From a bacterium (lineage in GTDB: Bacteria; Bacillota; Bacilli; Lactobacillales; Streptococcaceae), in NCBI GenBank assembly GCA_905221125.1, contig CAJNBY010000013.1, positions 1 to 62,964 of the forward strand: a stretch of 62,964 nucleotides of DNA. Direction: 5' to 3'. The notes under the pieces were generated by a model. The model made no database searches, was not told the DNA's origin, and saw nothing but the letters and a program-made list of their open reading frames with translations. Made by a program: the position numbers and the translations under genes. Shown here one piece after another: positions 16,883-28,286 of this stretch (within the stretch, counting starts at the first letter, position 1; every line of letters starts with the position of its first letter).

Positions 16883-17803
16883 CTAATGTTTATTTTTAAA
16901 AAAATCCTGGAGGTCATATTGCCATTGTTTTTCTAGCTGTTCTATCAAATGACTATTATCAATCATTCTAGCAAATATTTTTGCTTCTTGAAAATAATTT
17001 TCAGCTACTGGATAATCTTTTTTTACAAATAATGCATAGCGCCACTCCCATAGTCGAATAATTGGTTTTTTCTGATAGTCGTATGATTTTGAGGTAATTT
17101 CATTTAATTTGTAAAGAATATCTTCAAATTGACTGTAATTAGCAATTTTTTCAAATATTCCTAACAACAAAAGTAATGAATCTCTGATTAGAAATGAATA
17201 TTCAATATCAAACATCTCAACTTGTTGTAAAATTTTATCAGCTATTACTAAGAAGGTATTCACTTCAATCTCATCTATTATCGTATCTTGGTGTACTAAT
17301 CTTATCAAAAATAGCTTTATGATTAAAATATCGTTAACTTCATATTTTGATTTCAACAAAATGTGATCGAAATACTCTTGTAAAATCATTCCTAAATTGC
17401 TATCATCATTCCACCAACCAAAGTCATCATATGCTTGTAAAACATCTATGATAAACCTTTCTTCCTCAGGTAGCCTATCATAATACTCTTCAAAAATCTT
17501 ATCAAAAACACTCTCTTTCTTTTGGGCGATAGTTTCATCTTCGTATGTAGGAGTCCTCATCAAGAAATACTTCAATTCTAGGTATTCCTTATCCAACTCT
17601 ATATAACTTGGCATCAACTTGTAATCTTCAACCCCCAAACGTTCAGCGATATATTTTAACTTTGTTAGTGTTGGTCTGGATTCTCCATTTTCAATTCTAA
17701 TTAATTGACGGATACTTAATTCAGACTCATCACCACAAAATTCTGAACGACTGATTTTTTTAGCCAAACGTAATCTTTTAATTTTTTCGCCAAACTCTCG
17801 CAA
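16883..17803 (-). CDS. HTH regulator with helical-repeat domain (RRNPP-like)
   Basis: 306 aa. The N-terminal Xre-type HTH (about residues 1-60) contains LRLAKKISRSEFCGDESELSIRQL.RIENGESRPTL. The remaining ~240 residues are all-helical with TPR-like character, including FVKKDYPVAENYFQEAKIFARM near the C-terminus. This is the arrangement of PlcR/TprA/Rgg-type peptide-sensing regulators. The start appears to be TTG at 17803 with AGGAGG about 10 bases upstream; an extended -10 TATAAT promoter lies near 17845. It is coded upstream of the peptide-ABC operon in the same direction, separated by a terminator. Confidence 0.75.
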   Translation of the reverse strand: MREFGEKIKRLRLAKKISRSEFCGDESELSIRQLIRIENGESRPTLTKLKYIAERLGVEDYKLMPSYIELDKEYLELKYFLMRTPTYEDETIAQKKESVFDKIFEEYYDRLPEEERFIIDVLQAYDDFGWWNDDSNLGMILQEYFDHILLKSKYEVNDILIIKLFLIRLVHQDTIIDEIEVNTFLVIADKILQQVEMFDIEYSFLIRDSLLLLLGIFEKIANYSQFEDILYKLNEITSKSYDYQKKPIIRLWEWRYALFVKKDYPVAENYFQEAKIFARMIDNSHLIEQLEKQWQYDLQDFFKNKH

Positions 17804-17890
17804 CCTACAAGAACCTCCTGAGTTGTTTACCTCTATTATAGCATATACTGAATCAAACTATCTATCAGATTTCTTCTCACTTTAACTAAA

Positions 17891-17929
17891 GACTAAGACT
17901 TTAATACTGAGTCTCGGTTTTTGTATGTT
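17891..17929 (+). repeat. right copy of the island-bounding direct repeat
   Basis: Near copy of 13774-13813. It retains the right arm, T-run and GTATGTT tail but lacks the left AAACCGAG arm, so it is no longer a full terminator. Confidence 0.75.
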
Positions 17930-18026
17930 TTTCAAGCAACAAAGCCACCACTATCCCAGCAATGCAAGTGCAAAATCCTCTAGAATATGATAGAATAATG
18001 AAAAGGACTCTATTAAGGAGGAAATC

Positions 18027-19043
18027 ATGGAAAAACAAACCGTCGCCGTCTTGGGGCCTGGTTCTTGGGGGACTGCCCTTTCACAAGTCTTAAATGACAA
18101 TGGACACGAGGTACGTATTTGGGGAAATATTCCCGAACAAATCAATGAAATTAATACACACCATACTAATAAACATTACTTTAAAGATGTTGTTCTAGAT
18201 GACAAAATCATTGCCTACACTGACTTAGCAGAGGCACTGAAAGATGTGGATGCGATTTTGTTTGTTGTCCCAACAAAAGTGACACGACTTGTTGCCCAAC
18301 AAGTCGCAAAAACCTTGAATCATAAGGCTATCATCATGCACGCATCAAAGGGATTAGAACCCGATAGCCATAAACGATTATCAACCATCCTTGAAGAAGA
18401 AATTCCTGAACATCTCCGCAGTGATATCGTCGTTGTTTCAGGTCCTAGTCATGCAGAAGAAACCATTGTGCGTGACCTGACTTTAATCACTGCTGCTTCT
18501 AAAGACTTACAAACAGCTCAATACGTTCAGGAACTCTTTAGCAATCACTACTTCCGACTTTATACCAATACGGATGTCATTGGAGTTGAAACTGCTGGTG
18601 CTCTTAAAAATATTATTGCTGTCGGTGCCGGAGCTTTACATGGTCTGGGATTTGGTGACAATGCCAAGGCGGCCATCATCGCTCGAGGCCTAGCAGAAAT
18701 TACCCGCCTAGGAGTAGCACTCGGGGCCAGTCCATTGACCTATAGTGGCTTATCTGGTGTAGGAGACTTGATCGTAACAGGAACCTCCATCCACTCTCGT
18801 AACTGGAGAGCTGGAGATGCTCTTGGTCGTGGAGAATCCCTAGCTGATATCGAGGCCAATATGGGCATGGTGATTGAAGGAATTTCAACGACTCGAGCAG
18901 CCTATGAACTAGCGCAAGAACTTGGAGTTTATATGCCCATTACACAAGCCATTTACCAAGTTATCTACAACGGAACCAATATCAAAGATGCTATTTATGA
19001 CATCATGAACAATGAATTTAAAGCAGAAAATGAGTGGTCTTAA
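18027..19043 (+). CDS. gpsA: glycerol-3-phosphate dehydrogenase [NAD(P)+]
   Basis: 338 aa. It makes sn-glycerol-3-phosphate from dihydroxyacetone phosphate for phospholipid and teichoic acid synthesis. The N-terminal Rossmann motif is [15 protein letters not shown] (Pro in the second position of the classic GxGxWG). The catalytic Lys region is [17 protein letters not shown], and GDLIVTGTS is typical of GpsA. AAGGAGG lies before the ATG, with an extended -10 TAGAAT promoter near 17990. It is co-transcribed with galU 21 bases downstream. Confidence 0.96.
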   Translation: MEKQTVAVLGPGSWGTALSQVLNDNGHEVRIWGNIPEQINEINTHHTNKHYFKDVVLDDKIIAYTDLAEALKDVDAILFVVPTKVTRLVAQQVAKTLNHKAIIMHASKGLEPDSHKRLSTILEEEIPEHLRSDIVVVSGPSHAEETIVRDLTLITAASKDLQTAQYVQELFSNHYFRLYTNTDVIGVETAGALKNIIAVGAGALHGLGFGDNAKAAIIARGLAEITRLGVALGASPLTYSGLSGVGDLIVTGTSIHSRNWRAGDALGRGESLADIEANMGMVIEGISTTRAAYELAQELGVYMPITQAIYQVIYNGTNIKDAIYDIMNNEFKAENEWS

Positions 19044-19064
19044 CCCTCTATAGAAAGGATTATT

Positions 19065-19964
19065 ATGGTACTGAAAGTTAGAAAAGCAGTCATTCCTGCC
19101 GCTGGACTAGGAACTCGATTTTTACCAGCAACCAAGGCCCTTGCCAAAGAAATGTTGCCAATCGTAGACAAACCAACTATCCAATTTATCGTAGAAGAGG
19201 CTCTTAAATCAGGTATCGAAGATATTCTGGTTGTCACTGGTAAGTCAAAACGTTCTATTGAGGACCACTTTGACTCAAATTTTGAGCTTGAGTACAACCT
19301 CAAAGAAAAAGGTAAAACGGATCTGTTAAAATTAGTAGATGAAGCAACTGGCATGCGCCTTCATTTCATCCGCCAAACTCACCCTCGTGGTCTTGGAGAC
19401 GCTGTCTTACAAGCCAAAGCTTTTGTGGGGAATGAGCCCTTCGTTGTTATGCTGGGTGATGACCTTATGGACATCACAGACGAGAATGCCATTCCTTTGA
19501 CAAAACAACTGATGAATGATTACGAAAAGACACACGCATCAACCATTGCTGTCATGCCCGTACCACACGAAGACGTTTCATCATATGGAGTCATTGCTCC
19601 TCAAGGAGAAGGAATCAATGGACTCTATAGCGTTGAAACTTTCGTTGAAAAACCAGCTCCTGAAGATGCACCAAGTGATCTAGCAATTATCGGTCGTTAT
19701 CTGCTCACACCAGAAATTTTTGAGATCCTCGAAAATCAAGCTCCCGGTGCTGGAAATGAAATCCAGCTTACCGATGCTATCGATACGCTTAATAAAACAC
19801 AGCGTGTTTTTGCCCGTGAATTTACAGGAGCTCGTTACGACGTTGGGGATAAGTTTGGCTTTATGAAAACATCTATTGACTACGCCCTCAAGCACCCACA
19901 AGTCAAAGATGACTTGAAAGATTACCTCATCCAACTTGGAAAAGAATTAGCTGAGAAGGAATAA
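19065..19964 (+). CDS. galU: UTP-glucose-1-phosphate uridylyltransferase
   Basis: 299 aa making UDP-glucose, a precursor for capsule, glycolipids and galactose metabolism. The nucleotidyltransferase signature [21 protein letters not shown] is near residue 12, with [13 protein letters not shown] and later [20 protein letters not shown]. It is the second gene of a gpsA-galU operon with a ribosome site GAAAGGA. A strong terminator follows at once. Confidence 0.97.
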   Translation: MVLKVRKAVIPAAGLGTRFLPATKALAKEMLPIVDKPTIQFIVEEALKSGIEDILVVTGKSKRSIEDHFDSNFELEYNLKEKGKTDLLKLVDEATGMRLHFIRQTHPRGLGDAVLQAKAFVGNEPFVVMLGDDLMDITDENAIPLTKQLMNDYEKTHASTIAVMPVPHEDVSSYGVIAPQGEGINGLYSVETFVEKPAPEDAPSDLAIIGRYLLTPEIFEILENQAPGAGNEIQLTDAIDTLNKTQRVFAREFTGARYDVGDKFGFMKTSIDYALKHPQVKDDLKDYLIQLGKELAEKE

Positions 19965-19968
19965 AATA

Positions 19969-20001
19969 AAAAGATAAGGTTCAAAAAATTCCTTATCTTT
20001 T
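19969..20001 (+). terminator. terminator of gpsA-galU
   Basis: AAAGATAAGG / CCTTATCTTT arms with a TTCAAAAAATT loop and a T-run. It is usable in both directions and also ends the convergent rhomboid operon. Confidence 0.85.
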
Positions 20002-20017
20002 TTCATTACACAAATTT

Positions 20018-20695
20018 TCATCCCATTCCCTTGTAGAAAAGTAAAACTGCGAGTCCTACGAACAAGACTAACGCTACCAGTCTCTGACTAGCGCTATACA
20101 TCCGTCTTTCTCCTCTAACTGGAAAGATAACTGCTAGAAATGCGCCACCAACTGCACCTCCGATATGACCTGCTAGACTGATTCCTGGAATCAGAACACT
20201 TCCAATAATGTTAACCACAAAAAGTGTCAGATAAGATTGCCCCAACTGCTGGATATAGGGGTTGCGAGTGGCATAGCGAAGAATGATAATCGCGGCAAAT
20301 AGTCCATAGAGAGAAGTAGAAGCTCCTGCTGCTAAGGATTTGGGACTAAACTCAAAAACAAAGAGATTACCCATCATTCCTGATAAGAGATAGAGAAAGA
20401 AAAACTGCTTAGAACCGAAAATTTCCTCTACCTGCCTACCAAGATAATAGAGCGAAAGCATATTAACAATGAAATGCTCCCACCCAATATGGACAAAAAT
20501 GGCCGAAAAGAGACGCCAAATCTGCTCAGGAAAGAGGCGAATGGCAGGTCCGTACATGGCTCCAAATCGAAATAAGGTATCTGCCCTGTAAAAGTTTCCT
20601 CCTGTGGTCACCAACATTAGTAGAAATACCAAGGCCGTCACTAAGAGGAAGAAACTCGTCACAGGGTAACGCCTATCAAAGATTTCCTTCATCAA
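20018..20695 (-). CDS. rhomboid-family intramembrane serine protease
   Basis: 225-aa membrane protein with about six helices. The catalytic Ser motif GASTSLYGLFA is near residue 125 and the catalytic His is in ISLAGHIGGAVGGAFLA. HIGWEHFIVNMLSLYYLG contains the conserved WEH..N segment. Rhomboids cleave transmembrane substrates inside the bilayer. The gene overlaps the end of the folate ligase gene by 20 bases, so they form an operon. Confidence 0.9.
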   Translation of the reverse strand: MMKEIFDRRYPVTSFFLLVTALVFLLMLVTTGGNFYRADTLFRFGAMYGPAIRLFPEQIWRLFSAIFVHIGWEHFIVNMLSLYYLGRQVEEIFGSKQFFFLYLLSGMMGNLFVFEFSPKSLAAGASTSLYGLFAAIIILRYATRNPYIQQLGQSYLTLFVVNIIGSVLIPGISLAGHIGGAVGGAFLAVIFPVRGERRMYSASQRLVALVLFVGLAVLLFYKGMG

Positions 20696-21215
20696 TCAGT
20701 ACCTCCTGAACAGGAATATCATGGTTTTCAGGGATAAAGTCCTGAACTTGATAATGATAAACCGTACTCAAAGTATGACCAGTAAAATGTTCCAGATAGC
20801 GGTCATAATAACCTCCGCCATAGCCAATCCGATAGCCCTCTGTCGTAAAAGCTAAGCCCGGAACATGAATCAAATCAATCTGAGACGGTTCCACCACTTC
20901 CAAATCTCCTTGTGGTTCCAGTAAGCCAAAGGAAGTTTTGACCAATTGTTGCGGATCATAGACCACAAAGTCCATGCGCCCCTTGGGATAGGTTTTGGGT
21001 ATCAGAACCTTCTTGCCGTCCTTCAGCGCCCGCTCAATCAGTTCCTGCGTTTGAAACTCATGAGGAAAAGAGAGATAGGTTGCGATAACCTTGGCTTCTT
21101 GGTAAAAGGGGTGATTTAAAAATCGCTCGGTTAAAGCTTGATCCATAGCCTGTCTTTGCTCTCGAGGGATAGCCTTCATTTCCTGCAAGACTTGCTTGCG
21201 TAGTTCTGCTTTCAT
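20676..21215 (-). CDS. 5-formyltetrahydrofolate cyclo-ligase
   Basis: 179 aa, ATP-dependent conversion of 5-formyl-THF to 5,10-methenyl-THF. It has the C-terminal signature GYRIGYGGGYYDRYL and IHVPGLAFT before it. I choose ATG 21215 over the TTG two codons earlier because AGAGGG is 7 bases from the ATG. Only 11 bases separate it from dapL upstream, and it overlaps the rhomboid gene downstream. Confidence 0.93.
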   Translation of the reverse strand: MKAELRKQVLQEMKAIPREQRQAMDQALTERFLNHPFYQEAKVIATYLSFPHEFQTQELIERALKDGKKVLIPKTYPKGRMDFVVYDPQQLVKTSFGLLEPQGDLEVVEPSQIDLIHVPGLAFTTEGYRIGYGGGYYDRYLEHFTGHTLSTVYHYQVQDFIPENHDIPVQEVLIDEGNL

Positions 21216-21226
21216 AGACAAACCCT

Positions 21227-22357
21227 CTACTCTGCTGCCTTCTTTTTCAGGAAACTAGAAACTGCGTCCACCCCAATAGCTAAAGCCTCTTCCTTAGGAG
21301 TCATCTGAGGGTGATGAAGGGCATAGGGACTATCAATACCAAGCCAAAACATAACGCCATCTACCTTCGAAAGGAGATAACCAAAGTCCTCACCTGTCAT
21401 AGCAGGCTCGATATCAATCAAATCAATCCCCTCTTTTTCTTCAAAGAAGTCCATCAGTTCACGCGCCAAGGCTGGATGGTTCTCCACAGGCAAGTAGCCC
21501 CCTTGTTTAAGTTCGACTTCGACTTCCATATCAAAGGCAGCTGCAACGCCTTCTGCAACTGTTTTAACCCTCTTTTGCACCAAGAGGCTCATGTCCTGTG
21601 TCAAGGCACGAATGGTTCCATGCAAAAAGGCTGTGTCTGTGATGACATTGTTGGTTGTTCCAGCTTGGAAAACTCCAAAGGTCACCACCGCTCCCTCGAT
21701 TGGGTTGACATTGCGGCTGACCACTGACTGCACTTGGGTAACAAAGTAACTAGCCGCTACCAAAGCGTCATTGGCTTCATGTGGAAAGGCTGCATGTCCT
21801 CCTTTTCCTTTGAAACGAATCTTCACTTCACAGGTCCCTGCAAAGAGAGTGTGTGTATTGGTCGCAATCTGTCCAACCTTAAGATCTGGACGGACATGGA
21901 GGCCATAAAATTGGTCTGGCAACCAGTCTCCAAAAGCGCCGTCCTCATACATGAGCATCCCACCAGCTTCATTTTCTTCAGCAGGCTGAAATAGGAAGAG
22001 CAGATTGTTCTTTGGTTGCTCCTCCAGTGCACGCTCAAGACAACCCAAGGCAATGGTCATGTGGAAATCATGGCCACAAGCATGCATGCGACCTTGATGT
22101 TGGGAAGCAAAAGGTAGGCCTGTTTGTTCAACGATAGGCAGACCATCAATATCTGTTCTCCAACCAATGGTACGCTCTGGCTGACTTCCCTGTAAGTAGA
22201 CCAAAATACCTGTACGCCAAGTTCGAACTTGCACAAAATCCTTGCCCGCAGTCAATTTCTCAATCACATCCATCAAATAAGCATGAGTCTGGAACTCCTC
22301 CAAGCCAATCTCTGGAATCTGGTGCAAATCTCGTCTAGTCTGAATCAAATCTAACAT
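21227..22357 (-). CDS. dapL: N-acetyldiaminopimelate deacetylase (M20 peptidase family)
   Basis: 376-aa metallohydrolase of the M20/amidohydrolase group: [26 protein letters not shown] (metal-binding Cys/His), [12 protein letters not shown] (catalytic Glu) and [13 protein letters not shown] in the dimerisation domain. In the acetyl branch of lysine/DAP synthesis it removes the acetyl group from N-acetyl-L,L-DAP. Its place directly after dapH supports that role over general amidohydrolase activity. The gene gap to dapH is 67 bases. Confidence 0.87.
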   Translation of the reverse strand: MLDLIQTRRDLHQIPEIGLEEFQTHAYLMDVIEKLTAGKDFVQVRTWRTGILVYLQGSQPERTIGWRTDIDGLPIVEQTGLPFASQHQGRMHACGHDFHMTIALGCLERALEEQPKNNLLFLFQPAEENEAGGMLMYEDGAFGDWLPDQFYGLHVRPDLKVGQIATNTHTLFAGTCEVKIRFKGKGGHAAFPHEANDALVAASYFVTQVQSVVSRNVNPIEGAVVTFGVFQAGTTNNVITDTAFLHGTIRALTQDMSLLVQKRVKTVAEGVAAAFDMEVEVELKQGGYLPVENHPALARELMDFFEEKEGIDLIDIEPAMTGEDFGYLLSKVDGVMFWLGIDSPYALHHPQMTPKEEALAIGVDAVSSFLKKKAAE

Positions 22358-22424
22358 CTATCTGTCCTCCTATATAGCAGAAAGAGGCTGGAAAAGAGTT
22401 CCGCCTCTATTTTTCTTTTACAAA

Positions 22425-23123
22425 TTACAAGGTACGAAGCGCATCTTCTAGCGCTGTTTTTTGTTGAGTTTGGGCATCAATCTCTTTGATGATACGAGCT
22501 GGAACACCTGCTACTACCACGTTTTCTGGGACATCTTGGGTAACGATAGCTCCTGCTGCGACAACTGAACCACTACCGATTTGGACCCCTTCGATAACCA
22601 CTGCATTGGCACCGATAAGAACATTGTCTCCAACTCGGACTGGTTCGGCGCTAGCTGGCTCAATCACACCTGCCAAAACTGCACCTGCACCAACGTGGCT
22701 GTTTTTCCCAACGATAGCACGGCCACCAAGGATGGCACCCATGTCAATCATGGTTCCTGCACCGATTTCAGCACCGATATTGATAACTGCTCCCATCATG
22801 ATAACAGCATTGTCACCAATTTCAACCTGATCACGGATAATCGCACCTGGCTCGATACGAGCGTTGATATCACGTTTATCTAGCAAAGGAACTGCAGAAT
22901 TGCGAGCATCTTGCTCAACAACATAGTCTTGATTTTCTACCAAACCTTCGAGAAGCGGAGCAACATCTTTCCAGTCTCCAAATAGGACATTCCCTAGTTT
23001 AACAACAGAGCTTGGTACAGCAGTTGCGAGTTGTCCATCAAAGGTTACTTTCACACTGGTTTTCTTTTCAGCATTGGCGATAAATTGGATAATTTCTTGA
23101 GCATTCATTTTTGTAGCAGTCAT
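22425..23123 (-). CDS. dapH: tetrahydrodipicolinate N-acetyltransferase
   Basis: 232 aa. It has an N-terminal alpha/beta domain, then a left-handed beta-helix with hexapeptide repeats ([22 protein letters not shown]... [20 protein letters not shown]). It acetylates tetrahydrodipicolinate in DAP/lysine synthesis and supplies cell-wall precursors. Often labelled dapD in streptococci. The start follows GAGAGG. A structured RNA with a terminator-like end precedes it. Confidence 0.92.
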   Translation of the reverse strand: MTATKMNAQEIIQFIANAEKKTSVKVTFDGQLATAVPSSVVKLGNVLFGDWKDVAPLLEGLVENQDYVVEQDARNSAVPLLDKRDINARIEPGAIIRDQVEIGDNAVIMMGAVINIGAEIGAGTMIDMGAILGGRAIVGKNSHVGAGAVLAGVIEPASAEPVRVGDNVLIGANAVVIEGVQIGSGSVVAAGAIVTQDVPENVVVAGVPARIIKEIDAQTQQKTALEDALRTL

Positions 23124-23162
23124 AAAAGGCCTCTCATTCTTTATAATGATAACTATTCTACC

Positions 23163-23310
23163 AAAAAAGGCCTCAAATTTGAAGCCTTTTTGTTTGTTTT
23201 TAGGTATGATTTTTAGGGATGTGAGATAAAACGTGCTGTCGGTAAAAGCAAGCCCCTACCGATACAACCTAAAAACAATCTTCACAACTATCTCCCCGTG
23301 TTTTATTGAC
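23163..23310 (-). ncRNA. candidate structured RNA / leader upstream of dapH
   Basis: Between an extended -10 promoter (TG-C-TATACT, 23317-23322 on the minus strand) and dapH lies a strongly foldable stretch. It has a hairpin CGGTA/TACCG at 23240-23261 extended by GTTGT/ACAGC. It has an 11-bp perfect pairing of 23194-23204 with 23268-23278 (TTGTTTTTAGG/CCTAAAAACAA). A competing 8-base copy TTTTTAGG lies at 23210-23217. The stretch ends in the terminator palindrome AAAAAGGC.TCAAATTTGA.GCCTTTTT at 23163-23191. It fits an attenuator, riboswitch-like leader or free small RNA. I cannot match it to a known class. Confidence 0.5.
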
Positions 23311-23351
23311 TATTCTAGTATAGCACACTTTTAGAATTAAGAAAAGACTTT

Positions 23352-24263
23352 TTATTTACTTTCTTTCGCTTCTTCTATCGATAGGAAAATCATGGGTAAA
23401 ATAATCAAGGCCATAGCTAGAAGGAGGGACCAGTCCACCACTAAGCCTAAAAACAAAACACTCAAGAGAGCAGAAGAGAGAGGTTCACTGGCACTAATGA
23501 CAGAAACCACCAAGGGAGAAACCAAGGACACTGCCTTCATGGAAATGAAAAAGGCAAAAGCCGTCCCAAAGAAAGCGATAATAAGGCAAATCAAGATACT
23601 CCAAATATCAGGAGTAAAGGAAAGCTGATACACTGGCGAGAGGACATTGCTAAATAAACCTGCCAAAATCATCCCCCAACCAACGGTGGGAACAAAACCA
23701 TAGCGCTTCGCAAAGGGCTGGGGTAGGATAACATTAAACATAACACCCATAGCACTCAACAGACCTGTTATAAGGGCTAGTGGTGTCATGGATAACTGAG
23801 AGAGATCCCCCTTTGTCGCCATCAAGCCAACACCCAACATGGCAACCAAAACATAAAAAATAGCGCTTTTTGACGCTCGTTTGTGATAAACCAAGCGATT
23901 GTAAAAGAGGATAAAGACAGGACTGATAAACTGTAAAATAGTCGCTGTCGCAGCATTTGAGTATTCTACGCAGAGGTAGAAAAAATACTGGACTGAAAAA
24001 ATCCCTAAAATAGCGTAGGCCAAAAAGGGAAGGTAATTTTTCTTGTCTCGCCAGATATCTAACACTTGCGATTTTAATTGCATTGCAGACCAAATGAGTA
24101 CAAGACTTCCTGCTAGTGTCAAACGCATAGAGGTAATCCAACCAGAGGATACCTGGTAATGGGTGAAGAAGTACTCTCCTAAAATCCCACAGATTCCCCA
24201 GATTAAGCCGGATAGGAGCGAATAAATGGTTCCTTTAACAATCTTTTTCTGATACTGATTCAT
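23352..24263 (-). CDS. EamA-family (drug/metabolite) transporter
   Basis: 303 aa with ten hydrophobic segments in two EamA repeats (GLIWGICGILGEYFF early; second repeat after about residue 160). The family exports metabolites or amino acids in the plasma membrane; the substrate is unknown. The start at 24263 (MNQYQKKIVKG) follows AAAGG; a longer in-frame version lacks a ribosome site and would run into the pbp1b terminator. It lies upstream of the dapH leader in the same direction. Confidence 0.88.
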   Translation of the reverse strand: MNQYQKKIVKGTIYSLLSGLIWGICGILGEYFFTHYQVSSGWITSMRLTLAGSLVLIWSAMQLKSQVLDIWRDKKNYLPFLAYAILGIFSVQYFFYLCVEYSNAATATILQFISPVFILFYNRLVYHKRASKSAIFYVLVAMLGVGLMATKGDLSQLSMTPLALITGLLSAMGVMFNVILPQPFAKRYGFVPTVGWGMILAGLFSNVLSPVYQLSFTPDIWSILICLIIAFFGTAFAFFISMKAVSLVSPLVVSVISASEPLSSALLSVLFLGLVVDWSLLLAMALIILPMIFLSIEEAKESK

Positions 24264-24296
24264 ACCTTTATTGTAACACGAAAGGAAAAAAGAAAA

Positions 24297-24325
24297 AAGT
24301 GGCAATCCATTGATTAGCCACTTCA
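24297..24325 (-). terminator. terminator after pbp1b
   Basis: AAGTGGC-TAATC / GATTG-GCCACTT hairpin on the minus strand followed by TTTTTTCTTTTTTCC. Confidence 0.75.
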
Positions 24326-24345
24326 TTTAGCACAGTTCATAGAAC

Positions 24346-26853
<2,508 letters not shown>

Positions 26854-26952
26854 TCAATAAAATAGCCACTTTCTTCCCTATTCTGCTAGGCTATTGCCCA
26901 AGTTTGTGATACAATAGGTAGAAACAATAATTTTAAAAAGGAGAAAAGACAC

Positions 26953-28209
26953 ATGCACATTTTTGATGAGCTAAAAGAGCGTGGTTTGATTTTTCAAACG
27001 ACTGATGAAGAAGCTTTGCGTAAAGCCCTAGAAGAAGGTCAAGTTTCTTATTATACTGGCTACGATCCAACTGCTGACAGCCTTCACCTAGGCCACCTTG
27101 TCGCAATCTTGACAAGTCGTCGCTTGCAACTAGCAGGTCACAAACCTTATGCGCTCGTTGGCGGTGCTACAGGTCTCATCGGAGATCCGTCCTTCAAAGA
27201 TGCTGAACGTAGTCTCCAAACAAAAGACACAGTAGATGGCTGGGTCAAGTCTATCCAAGGACAACTTTCTCGTTTTCTTGACTTTGAAAATGGCGAAAAT
27301 AAAGCTGTCATGGTCAACAACTACGACTGGTTTGGCAGCATCAGCTTCATTGACTTCCTCCGTGATATCGGAAAATACTTCACTGTCAACTACATGATGA
27401 GTAAGGAATCTGTGAAAAAACGGATCGAAACAGGGATTTCTTACACTGAGTTTGCCTACCAAATCATGCAAGGTTACGACTTCTTCGTCCTTAACCAAGA
27501 CCACAACGTAACGCTACAAATCGGTGGTTCTGACCAGTGGGGAAATATGACAGCTGGTACGGAATTGCTTCGTCGTAAGGCTGACAAGACTGGTCACGTT
27601 ATCACTGTTCCATTGATTACAGATGCAACTGGTAAGAAATTTGGTAAATCAGAAGGAAATGCCGTCTGGCTCAATCCTGAAAAGACTTCCCCATACGAAA
27701 TGTACCAATTCTGGATGAATGTGATGGACGCTGACGCTGTTCGCTTCTTGAAAATCTTTACTTTCTTGTCACTTGAGGAGATTGAAGACATCCGCAAACA
27801 GTTTGAAGCCGCTCCACACGAACGCTTGGCTCAAAAAGTATTGGCTCGTGAAGTTGTTACACTTGTTCACGGCGAAGAAGCCTACAAAGAAGCCCTCAAC
27901 ATCACTGAGCAACTCTTTGCAGGAAACATTAAAAACCTTTCTGTCAAAGAACTCAAACAAGGACTTCGTGGAGTGCCAAACTACCAAGTACAGGCAGACG
28001 AAAATCTCAACATCGTTGAACTTCTTGTGTCATCTGGCGTAGTCAACTCAAAACGCCAAGCCCGTGAAGATGTCCAAAATGGAGCTATCTACGTCAATGG
28101 CGACCGTATCCAAGACCTTGACTATGTCTTGAGTGATGCAGATAAGTTAGAGAACGAACTAACTGTTATCCGTCGCGGTAAGAAAAAATACTTTGTATTG
28201 ACTTACTAA
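26953..28209 (+). CDS. tyrS: tyrosyl-tRNA synthetase
   Basis: 418-aa class I synthetase. The HIGH-type motif is HLGHLVAIL in [12 protein letters not shown], the KMSKS-type is KFGKSEGN, and a C-terminal S4 RNA-binding domain ([23 protein letters not shown]) ends the protein. It is preceded by AAAGGAGAA and an extended -10 (TGATACAAT). No T-box leader is visible in the 141-bp gap to pbp1b. Confidence 0.97.
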   Translation: MHIFDELKERGLIFQTTDEEALRKALEEGQVSYYTGYDPTADSLHLGHLVAILTSRRLQLAGHKPYALVGGATGLIGDPSFKDAERSLQTKDTVDGWVKSIQGQLSRFLDFENGENKAVMVNNYDWFGSISFIDFLRDIGKYFTVNYMMSKESVKKRIETGISYTEFAYQIMQGYDFFVLNQDHNVTLQIGGSDQWGNMTAGTELLRRKADKTGHVITVPLITDATGKKFGKSEGNAVWLNPEKTSPYEMYQFWMNVMDADAVRFLKIFTFLSLEEIEDIRKQFEAAPHERLAQKVLAREVVTLVHGEEAYKEALNITEQLFAGNIKNLSVKELKQGLRGVPNYQVQADENLNIVELLVSSGVVNSKRQAREDVQNGAIYVNGDRIQDLDYVLSDADKLENELTVIRRGKKKYFVLTY

Positions 28210-28233
28210 ACTGTTCAACATTTATCTATAAAC

Positions 28234-28267
28234 AAAGGAGTTAACCTCGAGAAAGGTAACTCCTTTT
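28234..28267 (+). terminator. terminator after tyrS
   Basis: AAAGGAGTTA / TAACTCCTTT hairpin with TTTTT; it can serve the convergent P-type ATPase gene too. Confidence 0.85.
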
Positions 28268-28286
28268 TGCTGTTAATAACTCTCAT

